From assembly GCF_041381155.1 (NCBI RefSeq), contig NC_091144.1, positions 2,976,001-3,040,000 on the forward strand: a DNA stretch of 64,000 nucleotides, given 5' to 3'. The DNA comes from Argopecten irradians (taxonomy: Eukaryota > Mollusca > Bivalvia > Pectinida > Pectinidae). A model generated the notes under the pieces. That model was given only the letters and a program-made list of their open reading frames with translations, had not been told where the DNA came from and searched no databases. The position numbers were made by a program, and so were the translations under genes. The number at the start of each line of letters is the position of its first letter. Positions within the stretch are counted from its first letter, which is position 1. Shown here piece after piece: positions 1-31,834 of the stretch.

Positions 1-400
1 TAACAAACTTCAACTGCCAAAATCAAAGATGGCTGCCTGGCGGCCATCTTGTTTTTCCGATCAGCCTCAAAATCTGTATGGCACAACTAGGGACCAAGGG
101 TACCCTCCATGTGAAGTTTGAACAAAATCCCTTTAGTAGTTCTCAAGAAATATTGATAACAAACTTCAACTGCCAAAATCAAAGATGGTTGCCTGGTGGC
201 CATCTTGTTTTTCCGATCAGCCTCAAAATCTGTATGGCACAAATATGGACCAATTTTTCAAGGGGACCCTCCATGTGAAGTTTGAACAAAATCCCTGCAG
301 CAGTTTTTAAGAAATAGTGATAACAAGCATTGTTTACGGACGGACGGCGGACGCAGGGCGATTTGAATAGCCCACCATCTGATGATGGTGTGCTAAAAAG
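1..400 (+). repeat. Pearl/Helentron-associated-like repeat, right part (truncated by window edge)
   Basis: About two and a half tandem units of ~150 bp are visible: a block starting 'taacaaacttcaactgcc' at 1 recurs at about 157, and 'gataacaagc' near 318 begins a third. They are followed by a GGACGG-rich stretch (336-360), a short hairpin (CACCATC/GATGGTG, about 371-389) and CTAAAAA. Internal tandem units plus a GGACGG arm plus a terminal hairpin is the architecture known for bivalve pearl/HINE elements. The family assignment is inferred from this architecture; no database comparison was made. The short ORFs through it are incidental. Confidence 0.55.
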
Positions 401-1940
401 TAATATCATTTGACTGAACTTAAATATAATACATAGATCTATTAGATTACAGTTACAGAACACTGGTAGGCCTAGGACGTTTTACTTTATTCGGGAACCT
501 GTTCTACCGTTTTTAAAAGTCTTTATTTCATGTAGGCCTGTGAGGGCTTTGTTAAGGCTCGTCTGAAAACAATATAAAATCACCAAGTCCGTCTTTAATT
601 CATAATCATATTCATAGGTCCAACCAATCGAAAACGGTCCAATACTACAGTCGGCATTTTAGATTTGTCTGATCTGTCTGTGACACAAAGGCCGTTTTCG
701 ATTATACGGTTTGACTGGTTGGACCTAGTTGTTCGTAGTAATTAAAGACGGACCTGGTGATTTTATATTGTTTTCAGACGAGCCTTGACAAAGCCCTCGC
801 AGGCCTGTATCAAAAACTGCAGGTCCGTCAGGTTTTATACTTGAAATAATGACTTTAACCAACGGTCGAACCGGTTGTTCCGAATAAACGAAAACGGCCC
901 TAGTTTTCCACTGGTGGGATAATTTTCTGTTACTTGATTGAATTTAAACACATCATATTGGCTCTATAACATCTTCAAAGTAAAAGTTGTCTGACTTAAT
1001 ATTACAACAATTAAGACTAAATATTGCTGTATTTACCTCTCCTTGGGGACCGTGATCTGCTTCTAGGCATCTTGTTTTCGTCGAGAAAACGAAAATGACG
1101 CTTGTGTCATTCACAAAAAAGGTAGCTTCCGTCATTCAAAATTAATATTTAAAAGCTAAACAGTCAAGTGATATATTCATAACATCCACTTAATGATAAT
1201 GTAAAGTGTTTCAATAATTTTAAACCTTTACTTCATGTTACGAACTCCTTTATATTTTTCTTAAAAAAAAAAGAATGAGAAACAAAAAACAAAACAATCA
1301 TGGGAGATAACTGCGTTTTAGTAGGTCCCACCACACTATTTCCAAAAGCCTCAACCAGTATTGTATAACTCCCTACATATGCACTTTAAACATGACAGAA
1401 AATATCATGTTAAGCAGAACTCTTTTTGAAATAAATGTTTAGTATTTCTTGTTGCATTTTGTTAACTTAAATACATGTAATTGGAAGTATTTAATTGAAA
1501 ATATTTATGTCTCACATATACATTTATGGTCTATCAAGCTCCATGAAAGGGTGTGAAGATTAAATGTTAAAAGATTCTGATAATTAAAGGTCACAGATAC
1601 ATGAAGCTACACTTTACTGGTGTTAATCTGGTGTTTAATTTCAAGTTCCTAAATCAAACACATGTTTACAGACTGTACATGTAATTCAATTGCATGCTGC
1701 GCTCCAGTCATTGCAATCAGAAACATATGTACATATATGTACAATAGAACATCAATTGCAACTGTATGCACTGCATAATGTAGCTATGGGGACTGAAATC
1801 CTAGAGCTTGATCCATATATGTGGAAAACTTTTGTAAACTTTCATACTTATTTTTTTCAATTATAAATTACATGTATACTAAAATATGTTGGGGTAATCC
1901 TTCACTGTCAATCCGGAGTTGTAACAGCTAGCATCCATCA
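401..1940. other. Intergenic, no gene seen
   Basis: AT-rich sequence with no ORF resembling a known protein. The only structure recognised is the foldback element at 533-808, listed separately. Confidence 0.5.
533..808. repeat. Foldback (MITE-like) element with ~70-bp terminal inverted repeats
   Basis: The sequence from AGGCCTG at 534 through the AATTAAAGACGG complement near 599 reappears as its reverse complement at about 740-807. An inner pair of arms, around GGTCCAACCAATCGAAAACGG (617-640) and its complement (689-724), continues the palindrome. No ORF lies inside, so it is a non-autonomous inverted-repeat element. A target-site duplication was not resolved. Confidence 0.7.
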
Positions 1941-1949
1941 TAGCTGAGA

Positions 1950-2365
1950 ACTAACTACAGAGTACAACTTGTAGAGTTTATATATATATATACAATGTAT
2001 ATCTACTGTAAACTACAGAGTACAACTTGTAGAGTTTATATATATTTACAATGTATATCTACTGTAAACTACAGAGTACAACTTGTAGAGTTTATATATA
2101 TTTACAATGTATATCTACTGTAAACTGAGAACTAACTACAGAGTACAACTTGTAGAGTTTATATATATATTTACAATGTATATCTACTGTAAACTACAGA
2201 GTACAACTTGTAGAGTTTATATATATTTACAATGTATATCTACTGTAAACTACAGAGTACAACTTGTAGAGTTTATATATATATACAATGTATATCTACT
2301 GTAAAGTACAGAGTACAACTTGTAGAGTTTATATATATATACAATGTATATCGACTGTAAACAAA
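1950..2365. repeat. ~56-bp tandem array
   Basis: Seven to eight units, each carrying AGAGTACAACTTGTAGAG, then a (TA)n stretch, then TACAATGTATATCTACTG. ACAACTTGT is itself nearly palindromic, and the units differ mainly in TA-run length. The ORF across it is repeat-derived and not a gene. Confidence 0.9.
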
Positions 2366-3345
2366 CTTTCTTAATTCGCAAAGAAAGTGAATGTATTGAA
2401 ATTCCTAATAACTATGTAAATGATGTAAATATCAATTTTCACAGATATAAACTTTCATGAATGTAATTTGATTGCAAAATTAGAGAAAAATATAATTAGC
2501 ATGCAAAAGGAATTTGGTTTACAGTAAATAAATTATGTATAGCTGTACAGAACTATTTCAATCTGCACTTAGACAACAAAAGCTGTAAACAGAAGCTGTG
2601 TTCTTCAACTTAAAATGTAGTGATTGGCACAGGATAATATATAACAAAGAAACAAGAACAGTTTGTAGTATGTATATCAGCATTTATTATGACAAACTTT
2701 ACAACATTATGGTATTTTCAATGATAATGACAAAACATCAATTACATGATCAACGATTTATATCCAGTTTGGGATGAATTCTGATCCAAGATTTTAGAAA
2801 CATTTTGAGAAACAATCATAAAGATTGAGAAATATATTTTTTAATTAATGAATAAATTCACACCAACCTTTCAGTAATTTCATCCATACTTTCACATTTA
2901 AACATTCTTCCCATCTGTTCTCAAAACTAAATAACTTCAAGTACTTTGACACCTTTCATCTACACACATACAATGAATTACCAGACATTTCCACTAGGAT
3001 ATTTATGTCAATGACAAAACTCCAGCAATCAATTTTCAATTTTTGTTGTTACAATCCCATGTGAACAAAACAAGCGTCTTTTGTGTTCTAACAGTGGTAC
3101 TGATGAAAATATCTATTTGTTATAACATGGTAAATTGCATCAAGTATTTTTTTAAATGCTTTATAATGTGTCTTTTTAAAATATATAATAATTTGTATCA
3201 CTGATTGAACCTATTATATATTCTCACCGTTAATTCTGAATTTTAGCCTATATTTCCACTGATAATTTTAAGATGTCTTTCTAATGTCAGTAATTTTTTA
3301 TAAATTCATCATTTCACATTGTTAATTCTGAATCTAGCCTAAATT
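2366..3345 (-). other. DDX41: Probable DDX41 3' untranslated/flanking region
   Basis: This stretch directly follows the DDX41 stop codon (3346-3348) and holds no ORF of note. An AATAAA hexamer on the minus strand (plus-strand TTTATT at about 2683-2688) could be the polyadenylation signal, giving a 3' UTR of roughly 0.66 kb. This is an inference, since AT-rich DNA contains many such hexamers. Confidence 0.35.
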
Positions 3346-23292
<19,947 letters not shown>

Positions 23293-26108
23293 CTGAAAGT
23301 AAACAGATTTGTAAACATACATAAACAGAAAAAATCTAATTTGTTAATATTTGTTATAGCAATATTTCCAAATGTGGTACAGGAGTCAGTTATTTAATTT
23401 GTTTCATAGTCCAGAGATAAAGAAGGCGGGGATATTCCTCTACATAACATAACCTGTGTCCAGTTTTGGTAGAGAGAAGACCAGAGCATACTTGAAAGTC
23501 TCCAATGTTGGGGCATATACTCTAAGAGATTCCAGTCAATGACTATACACAGTACACACAGATATAATATAACAATACATTTTATTGTGTCACTTTAGAT
23601 ACACATCATATCAAATAAATACCACACATAAAGCAGTTATGTAATTAAGTTGTACATGTACAGTAGCCTAAATGGATGCATCCTCGATACTCCAGGAGGT
23701 TACTATGCATTTATGTTCCAGTGACGTGTGATTTTATACAAACATCGATCTGCTTTCAGGTGGATACAGTGTTTTATCAACTCGAGGCAGTGATATTACC
23801 CGAGGCCGAAGGCCGAGGTTTATATCACTTTCGAGAGTTGATAAATCACTGTATCCACCTGAAAACAGGTCGATACCTGTTTTATTATATGGTATTTACA
23901 TGATGTAAACCATTTGACTAGGCCCTACATGTATATGTACATATATTTCCTCTTCGTGATATTGAGAAGCCCCTCTTCCCGATACTCAATAGTCCTGTTG
24001 AATAATTTCGAAGAGAAAGGCTGATAATATCAATAAAACACAGAAAACATCACTTAATTAATTTTACTTGTTATTTGAAAAGTTTGACAAAAATGCTCAT
24101 ACAAATATTGGCAGGGTCCCATTGATTCCAGTAAACCAGCTGCTGCTCTCTGTCACATTTCGCTGAATGATCCCTTTACGCTATATTTGGGTACGACCTG
24201 GACCCAATGGAATCTTATATCAACCTGTGAAGTGATTGTGACGTCATTTTACATAACGTCACAATGCAAGATTTCTATATTTGGGTACGACCTGGGGGTT
24301 TTGGAATCTTGCAGTGATGTCACAATGCATAGTTCGGAATTTTCAGGTGGATATCGTGTTGTATTGTGGTGGGAAAATGTAGTTTTAGCCAATCAGGAGC
24401 GAGCAAAACACACAGCCATATAATAAGAAGGTTTATTAACCCAAAGGTGCGATATATCCAGAGGGATTCTCTCCTCTGACAGTAAATATAAATTATATTC
24501 GCGAAGGGTAAATCCGGTAAATGAAAATAGTCACTCTTGGCCACATAAGTATCTTTTAAGCATGAAAATCTTTTGCAAATGTAAATATACACATTTTAAC
24601 TAATACTTATATTTGCTTCAGTTCAAACGCCAGGATCATTGTAAAATCATACATGTCTGTATATAAATCGTTTGATATGAAATTTAGCATTTGAAGTATC
24701 TTACATCGATGTCTCTGATGTTTACATGAATAGAATCGAAATTATGACGCATATGGGATAATGCATGTTTTTCACATTGCCATGAAAACTGGTGATGTCA
24801 CATACACATATGGGAGATTGACCTCGATATGCAAATGGTTGTCTATTTACAACCTGACGTAAACAACGATGGCTGTTTTATATAAAATTAAATAGGCAAG
24901 TCAACTTAAGTCATATACAAATGTTTTTCGTCCAGGTTTTCTTCTTATCTCGGAAATATTATGTGTTAATGTCGTAATACAATGAAAACTGGGGACGGAC
25001 CGGTACACTGTTATAAACATGGGGTATAATAATATCATTGATGTTATATTCATAACGCAAGTGATAGTAACCCCTGGAGTATAGAGATTTGACAGCTCAA
25101 CCAAGAAGAATGAAGCAGATGTATATAAGGTACAGCAGGCTAATTCAATGAGAATGGACTTTGTCATACATATTTCGTATTGTTAGATGGACTCCTGAAT
25201 ATACTTTTATGTGATCTTTTTTTAATTAATTACTTTTATTAGTAAAGAGACTTGAATTTCTACCCCGATTTTATAAACTATTATTTCAAATCACTTTACA
25301 GTATTTTTCCGAAAAAAATATTGCAGGACTGTTAAGTATATTCAACAGTCTATCAAGTGGATGAAAGAATTTATTTTCATCGAATAAGCCTGGATGTCTG
25401 ACAGAGAAATCACCAAACTTTTATACAGTAGGCTAACTGTTAGACATCTGTTGCGATTTCTCAAGTCAGAATTTTATGATCAGTGCATGTTCATCAGGTG
25501 CTCGATCGTAAGGCGTTCTTTTCAATCTCCTATCGATAAACACCCAGTAATTAACAAACTGTTAACTTACACGTCGACTATGTGTGGACATCGTGATGAT
25601 GTCTACATTATCTGCACACCATAACCAAAACTGTAAACACGCGTACTTTAGACGCTTGAAACGTTTCTGTGACCAAGACGAGTAAGACAGGATAGGCCTA
25701 ATACGCGGAAAAAATAGCAGATACAACGAATCGATTCATTGAATTAGCAAATAACTCTTTCAAGGATAATGGAAATTTGCCCGCGAACGAATCTTATTAC
25801 AACTGAATGTTATATGTAGAACCATTTTAAATCAATCATTGAAATACATTAAAAAGAATGAAAAGGTCCCAGGGCCTGTGCTATGGCCAAATTAAAGTTG
25901 TCAAGTCTAAGAGGTACATTATAACGTTACATTTGCATATATTATGTAATAAGGTTAACATAACTTATCTTTTTGAGAGACAAGTTGTTATATTCATCAT
26001 ATATGGATATATCCCTAATAAGAAAGTTGATAAAAGTGGACATATCTACATTTATATCGATTATCAAAAATGGAATTTAAAAACTAACAAGGACGTGTTT
26101 GAAATGAT
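23293..26108. other. DDX41 5' region/intergenic; first exon not identified
   Basis: The initiating exon and promoter of DDX41 should lie here, or beyond the Gypsy element, but no convincing minus-strand ATG with a phase-0 donor was found. Other contents: a foldback at 23,743-23,874, and a ~93-bp spaced direct repeat of TATATTTGGGTACGACCTGG (about 24,183 and 24,276) next to TGACGTCA-like sequences. Confidence 0.45.
23743..23874. repeat. Foldback hairpin with GGCCGAAGGCC loop
   Basis: ATCGATCTG...CAGGTGGATACAGT...TTATCAACTC is followed, around the centre GAGGCCGAAGGCCGAG, by its imperfect inverse complement. No coding content; MITE-like. Confidence 0.75.
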
Positions 26109-26687
26109 TGTAATAGGACGGAGAGTTATCTCGTCACGTTAAGTAGTTTCCGGATCTGAGGTTCCGTGTTGGTTTACATACCTTGCAAATACGACAAAAA
26201 CGCTAAGATATAAACGTAATATAATTTATTCAAGATACAAACAATATCGGCACAGTTAACAAATAACAGCTTTTAAATGCCGGAGAACGTTAATTTACAA
26301 TATATTTATTCTAAATTCCACCCTCCATTCCCGCTAGTTATAATTTATACTTTTCCCATAGATATTTATCTTGATATATATGATATGGCTACGAGGCCCG
26401 ATGTCCTAAAAAGTAAGGAGTTACCTACTCCATTCAGGAGGTGACCCGGCTGACAATATGTTGTCTAGATGCCAAAGTGACAGAGATAGCCAGCGCACGC
26501 CCTTATATACCCGTAATAGTAACACAAAAGATTAACGGCATCAAATCAGGTTACATCAGACGTAACTGCTTCAACGGAAGTAGTATTGACTTGATACCCG
26601 TATGTAATAACATAAATACACATGTATAGCAATAACAATGACCCCACAATTACGTAAGTATAAACATATAAATTCACTCCTGTCACA
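26109..26687 (-). repeat. Gypsy 3' LTR
   Basis: 579 bp; plus strand starts TGTAATAGGACGG and ends CTCCTGTCACA. On the minus strand it carries TATATAAG (26,502-26,509) and AATAAA (26,225-26,230), plausible U3 TATA box and R polyadenylation signal. The small ORF inside is duplicated in the other LTR and is not a gene. Confidence 0.95.
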
Positions 26688-26700
26688 CTCCTCCCCTCTT
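26688..26700 (-). other. Polypurine tract
   Basis: Minus strand AAGAGGGGAGGAG directly before the 3' LTR. This is the expected position of the plus-strand primer for reverse transcription. Confidence 0.85.
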
Positions 26701-27185
26701 AAAAACAAATAGACCTGAGTATTTGTTTAAAAAGCAAAACAATAACTATCTGACTGGAGTGTGCACCCTAGCAAAATATTAAAGGTTGGTAAATGAATTC
26801 CATAACAGCATTATACTCTTAACATATATACAAAATACTGACCAGATTTGAGAAAATGAAATAAGCATAACGCTAACAAGATCAATGACTTAACAATTGT
26901 AAAACATTGTATAAAAATAAGTTATAACAGATAACAACAAAACAAAAATGGTAAATAGTTCCAAAAAAATGTGGAAAAACTTGAGTAACAAATAATAAAG
27001 TTGTACCATTATCAGGCTTATCAACCAAACAGTGTTGAATCAATAACAACTAAATGTCAACAATTTGCAGAAAGCATCAATAATATCACAACTGTCTTTG
27101 TTCATAATCGCGTCCCGCGTATATTTAAAATAAAGATAAAGATATTTTATATACACCCTCCTGAATATATAGAACGGTATACTCC

Positions 27186-27791
27186 CTATTCAAAATCTTT
27201 AAATGTACGTTCCTCTAACACGAAAGGTTGGCACTCAGGGGATTTCCCGCTTCCTGCGATTGGCCTCAACATTTCAGTGGCTCCTCCGTCCTCGCGAAAC
27301 TGGATATACACATCGCGACACTGAAAAATGTCCTTTACCAGAATACTTGTCCTTGGTTGACTTTCCTGGGCCTCTCCCCTTCTCCTCTGTTCCTCCATCC
27401 TCTTCCTCCGGGCAACATCAACGAATCCAGGAGCAGGTGGCATCCTTGCCCCGATGGGGTTTATGTAATTTGTGTTTGGCTCCTCCACCTTTCCAGTCCT
27501 GTTTGCCAAATCTTCTCCGTTGTCCGAAGTTCCATGTACACGGCAGAGGTGCTGTCTAAGCTTTGCACATCTTACGAAGGAAGCTGTACATCCCGTTTGG
27601 TAACATAGGTGCTTTCGAAAGGTGGGATGATGCACCTTCCACCAATGGGCCTGGAGGGCCGCATAGCGAGTATAAAGCGGTCCCCTACATCTCGCAACCG
27701 GACACGACATTCCTTCCTCCCACTTATCGTTAACATCACTGTCTAATGATTTGGCCTCTTCCGTGTCCACCCAGACATCAAGCACGTCCAT
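27186..27791 (-). CDS. Gypsy third ORF: C2H2 zinc-finger protein (201 aa)
   Basis: This sense-orientation ORF lies 205 bp downstream of pol, where envelope genes sit in some Gypsy elements. It has no signal peptide or membrane segment. It carries two C2H2 fingers: C30-x4-C35-x13-H49-x4-H54 and C63-x4-C68-x12-H81-x4-H86. A basic, Arg/Glu-rich stretch follows (around RRKRMEEQRRRGEAQ), then a C-terminal region without recognised motifs. The ATG is preceded by TTTATTTGATTTCCCCAG, a strong 3' splice site ending 4 bp before the start codon, so expression from a spliced RNA is plausible. The function is unknown; nucleic-acid or chromatin binding is an inference from the fingers. It could also be a captured host exon. 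Confidence 0.75.
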   Translation of the reverse strand: MDVLDVWVDTEEAKSLDSDVNDKWEEGMSCPVARCRGPLYTRYAALQAHWWKVHHPTFRKHLCYQTGCTASFVRCAKLRQHLCRVHGTSDNGEDLANRTGKVEEPNTNYINPIGARMPPAPGFVDVARRKRMEEQRRRGEAQESQPRTSILVKDIFQCRDVYIQFREDGGATEMLRPIAGSGKSPECQPFVLEERTFKDFE

Positions 27792-27996
27792 AATTCTGGG
27801 GAAATCAAATAAACCAGGTCAGAAATCTATATTACCCCAGTCAAAGATGCTGCCGAATGAAACAGATTATCTCTGTACATGTATACATGGTTTACGTTTT
27901 CTATTTTGGCATAGACTTGACATGGTTTTATCGTTCCCCTCTTGTCTTTAAGCAATATTGTGCCATGACAAGACATTATCTTCCATAAATTGAAAA

Positions 27997-30900
27997 CTAT
28001 GGTGAGTAGATTAGTGGAGGTTTGACAGTTCTTCCTGTTCTAGTTTTTACAGGAGATAAAGCTGGAGAAGGCGGTGTAACAGGAAGGGAAGTTTGTGGAG
28101 ATAAGACAGGAAGTGGAGTAGAAGACTGAGGAGAAACAGAAAGTGGTCTACGCGTCCAGTCTTCTGGTGAATTGCAACCCTGGTATGGTTTGAGGTGATC
28201 CACATGGACATTGATCGGCTTCGTATCCTGTTGTTTCTGTATCCGATATGTAACATCGGTGATGCGCTTAAGGATCAAGTATGGCCCTGTCCATCCTTGT
28301 CCTAGCTTACCCCGGACAGCAGGTAGATACCATCTCCATACCCAATCGCCTTCTACAAAGCTTCTCGGCCGTAGACCACGGTCGTAGTAGTTTTTCTGTC
28401 TGGATGCTGCTACCCCAAGGGACTTGTGTGCGAATTCAAAAGAATTTCTCATGGCGTTTTGAATCCAATTTACGTAGAGGTTCGGACAGAGACCTGGTGT
28501 TTTTTCCTTTGGCAACCCTACCATAATATCCAATGGACACGATGTCTCTCTCCCTAGCATCAACAAGTTTGGAGAACAGTTGGTGCTACTGTGAGTGGAC
28601 GCTCGGTATGCCATCATTAGATATGGCAGATGATCGTCCCAGTCATCTTGATTCTCGTTAACAAAAGCGGACAGCATGGCAACTAGCGTACGATTGAAGC
28701 GTTCGACCATACCATCAGATTGTGGACGATACGGTGCTGTTCGGGTCTTTTCAATCCCTAATTTTCCACAGAGCTGGGTGAAAACCTCCCCCTCAAACTC
28801 TGGACCTTGATCTGTATGGATCTGCTTGGGTACTCCAAACCTACTGATGAATTCCACAATCATTGTATCGACGACAACAGCGGCTGTGTGATTCGGTACG
28901 GGATAGGCTTCCTTCCATTTCGAGAAATAGTCCCCTAGGACAATGATAACTTTGTTCCCTTTTCTTGTTTCAGATAATCCACCAAGAATGTCTAGGGCAA
29001 TGCGATCCATTGGTTGACTGACTTCCTGCAAAGAGCTACAGAGAGGAGATTTCCCAAGACCTGGTCCAGGTTTCCTTTTGGCGCACTGGTCGCAAGTACG
29101 ACACCACTGCCGGATATCTCCTGACATACCGGGCCAGTAGAACCTTTGCCTGACAGCTTCAGAAGTTTTGTCACGCCCGAGATGTCCAGATGTTCTATCA
29201 TTGTGAAGAGCGTGTAGTATTTTATCCCTGATGACTTGTGGTGCAACAATTCTTCGGCTGCTCTGTCCCTGGGGGTCAGTTCCACTGCAATGGTACAGTA
29301 TCCCACTGTCATCTATAGAGAAACTTTCCCACAGCTGACACATTACCCGCACAGCTGCCGGAAAACCTTTTTGTGCTGCTCGGCTCGGTTTGCCTGTGGT
29401 CTGGGATTTCAGTTCCATGAATTTCCCGATGTCTAGGTCATTTTTCTGCCATGTTTCGATTTGCGTAGGACCCCAAGACTGTACCCAATTGGAAAGATTA
29501 TCATCCTCTGTGGATGTATGGACCGCGGAATTCACACAGGCACATCCGTCTCCGTCACACTCATTCTTTTCGGTTACAGGGGGTTCCTTAGCCTGACAGT
29601 CCATACACTCATCCCGCTTACATTTCCTAGGTGTACGTCGAGATAACCCATCTGCATTCTGGTGTAAATTTCCTTTGCGGTGGCGGATTTCAAAATCGAA
29701 CATGTCGATAACGCTGAGCCATCTGGCCAACATCCCTTCTGGACCTTTGAAATTCTTCAACCACAGAAGCGAAGCATGGTCTGTCCTAATAAGGAACTTC
29801 CTTCCCCAGAGATAATGCTTGAAGAACTTCAGAAACGTGACGATTGCTAATAGCTCTCGGTAGGTAGTACAATAGTTTCGCTGTGACTGAGTAAGAGTGC
29901 GGCTAGCATACGCAATGACATGCTCCTCTCCTCCTTGTATTTGTGCTAAAACGGCGCCTAGACCTGTGCTGCTGGCATCCGTATCCAGAACAAATGGATC
30001 TTCCTCTGTTGGGTATGATAGAACTGGAGCACTGCAAAGGAGATCTTTAAGCTTCTCAAATGCTGTCTCACATTCATGACCCCAGCAAAACCGTTTGCCT
30101 TTTCGGGTAAGATGTGTTAATGGTGCAGAAATAGTGGAGAAATCTGGGATGAATTTCCGATAATAGCTGGCTAAGCCCAGGAATGATCTAACATCACCCA
30201 CGCAGGAAGGAGTAGGCCATTCACGTACAGCTTGGACTTTCTGAGGATCACAACTCACTCCTTCTTCGGACACCACATGGCCCAAATAGTTGACTTCATG
30301 TTGGAACAGACTGCACTTCTTCGGTTTCAATTTCAGATTGGCATCTCGGAAGCATTGGAACACTGCTCGCAAATTGTCCAAAGCCATTGTGAAAGTACTG
30401 CCGAAAACGATTACATCGTCTAGGTAGCATAAGCATTTGGTCCAAGTGAGACCACCTAAAACCATCTGCATGAGTCGAGAAAACGTCGCTGGTGCGTTGC
30501 ACAACCCAAATGGCATAACGTTGAATTCGTATAAGCCTTTATGGGTGGTGAAAGCCGTTTTGAGTTTGTCTCCTGGACTCATACCACACTGCCAATAGCC
30601 ACTGGCTAGGTCGAGGGTAGAGAACCAACAGGCTCCATTGAGAGAGTTGAGGGCGTCGTCGATCACTGGAAGTGGATATGCATCCTTTTTGGTCACAGCA
30701 TTAAGTTTACGATAATCGATACAAAATCGGGTGGAGCCGTCCTTTTTCTTAACGAGTACCACTGGAGAAGCCCAAGGACTATTACTGGGTTTTACGACAT
30801 TGTCTTCTAGCATACGTCCCAATTCAGTCTCCACGATTTCTTTCTGTGCGGAGCCCAGCCTTCGAGGGGGTTGCTTTATAGGATTGGAATTTCCAGTTTC

Positions 30901-31791
30901 TATGGAGTGTTGTACCTTGTCACTGTGCCCTAATTTACCATCGGGGCCCTGAAAGATGTCCACAAATTCCGTTAACAACCTGCTAACTTCTCCCTTCTCT
31001 GTTTCAGACAACCTGGGGGAAACACTGGCTAGCAGAGGTTCTAGATGGCGTGGAAGATAGTGTAGCTCTTCCGAGCTATCAGAAGCCTGCACCCTGTCAA
31101 CAGCCTGAAGACCTGCAACTATAGTTCCCTCATTTAATCGGACCCTCCTAGGGGATAAATTCAATACAGAGAGAGTGAGCTCCGAGGTGTTAGAATCCAC
31201 CATAGACTTTGCCATTAACAGGCCTTTATTCTTGACTATCTTGTAGGGTTCTACAATTCCATCAAGAGAATTTAGGAAACCCTCTTGATATCCTTTAAAG
31301 AAGAATTCGGAATATGGGGGAACAGTCACCGATTCTGTAACTCTTACACGAGCACATTGTGTCGCCGGCTTAAGGCTTAGCTTGAGAGACTCCCTTCCCA
31401 ACTTAAGGACATTTTTACCGAAGTTTATTTCCCCATCAAACTTAGTTAGGAAATCTAGTCCTAAGAAGCAAAAGGTTCCCTCCGTTTTGGCTATTATGAC
31501 TTCATGCCTATAACTAGACTTCCCAAATTTCAGGTCAAACATAGCCCTACCCTTAATAGGAATGCTTTCTCCTGTAGCCGACAACAACTTAAGTCGTGCT
31601 TCACCAAGCACTGGCTTACATTGCTCTGGTAACCTATTGTATACCTCTTCATTCAAAAGAGTCACAGAAGACCCAGAATCTACTAAGAACTGAGTTTTAT
31701 TTCCCCCCAAATAGCCTGTCAACCACAAAGAACTATAACGGATTGAATGTATACAAACTTTTGGCCCTTCATTATCACTAGTGTCCCCCAC
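27997..31791 (-). CDS. pol: Gypsy Pol polyprotein: protease, reverse transcriptase, RNase H, integrase
   Basis: About 1,264 residues. Protease with a DSG active site (residues 38-40). Reverse transcriptase with the LDLASGYWQ region near 393-401 and YLDD at 456-459. RNase H with Asp603, Glu646 and Asp671. A Cys-rich linker (724-752). Integrase with an HHCC finger (H863, H870, C900, C903) and catalytic D934, D994 and E1030. A GPY/F-like module near the C-terminus. There is no ATG at the start: the nominal first codon is GTG, and the frame is open back to a TAA near 31,852. The frame is therefore probably entered by ribosomal slippage from Gag. All catalytic residues are present, so the element may be active. 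Confidence 0.93.
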   Translation of the reverse strand: MGDTSDNEGPKVCIHSIRYSSLWLTGYLGGNKTQFLVDSGSSVTLLNEEVYNRLPEQCKPVLGEARLKLLSATGESIPIKGRAMFDLKFGKSSYRHEVIIAKTEGTFCFLGLDFLTKFDGEINFGKNVLKLGRESLKLSLKPATQCARVRVTESVTVPPYSEFFFKGYQEGFLNSLDGIVEPYKIVKNKGLLMAKSMVDSNTSELTLSVLNLSPRRVRLNEGTIVAGLQAVDRVQASDSSEELHYLPRHLEPLLASVSPRLSETEKGEVSRLLTEFVDIFQGPDGKLGHSDKVQHSIETGNSNPIKQPPRRLGSAQKEIVETELGRMLEDNVVKPSNSPWASPVVLVKKKDGSTRFCIDYRKLNAVTKKDAYPLPVIDDALNSLNGACWFSTLDLASGYWQCGMSPGDKLKTAFTTHKGLYEFNVMPFGLCNAPATFSRLMQMVLGGLTWTKCLCYLDDVIVFGSTFTMALDNLRAVFQCFRDANLKLKPKKCSLFQHEVNYLGHVVSEEGVSCDPQKVQAVREWPTPSCVGDVRSFLGLASYYRKFIPDFSTISAPLTHLTRKGKRFCWGHECETAFEKLKDLLCSAPVLSYPTEEDPFVLDTDASSTGLGAVLAQIQGGEEHVIAYASRTLTQSQRNYCTTYRELLAIVTFLKFFKHYLWGRKFLIRTDHASLLWLKNFKGPEGMLARWLSVIDMFDFEIRHRKGNLHQNADGLSRRTPRKCKRDECMDCQAKEPPVTEKNECDGDGCACVNSAVHTSTEDDNLSNWVQSWGPTQIETWQKNDLDIGKFMELKSQTTGKPSRAAQKGFPAAVRVMCQLWESFSIDDSGILYHCSGTDPQGQSSRRIVAPQVIRDKILHALHNDRTSGHLGRDKTSEAVRQRFYWPGMSGDIRQWCRTCDQCAKRKPGPGLGKSPLCSSLQEVSQPMDRIALDILGGLSETRKGNKVIIVLGDYFSKWKEAYPVPNHTAAVVVDTMIVEFISRFGVPKQIHTDQGPEFEGEVFTQLCGKLGIEKTRTAPYRPQSDGMVERFNRTLVAMLSAFVNENQDDWDDHLPYLMMAYRASTHSSTNCSPNLLMLGRETSCPLDIMVGLPKEKTPGLCPNLYVNWIQNAMRNSFEFAHKSLGVAASRQKNYYDRGLRPRSFVEGDWVWRWYLPAVRGKLGQGWTGPYLILKRITDVTYRIQKQQDTKPINVHVDHLKPYQGCNSPEDWTRRPLSVSPQSSTPLPVLSPQTSLPVTPPSPALSPVKTRTGRTVKPPLIYSP

Positions 31792-31834
31792 CAGATTATT
31801 TTGAGGGGCTGAACCTCTGGCCTCGAGATCAGCC

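Noticed and set aside
27203-27608. Plus-strand ORFs of 118 and 126 aa opposite the Gypsy third ORF
   Set aside because: Shadow frames; the minus-strand ORF has two well-spaced C2H2 fingers.
27186-27791. Envelope protein of an errantivirus-like element
   Set aside because: No signal peptide, transmembrane segment or furin-like site; zinc fingers instead.
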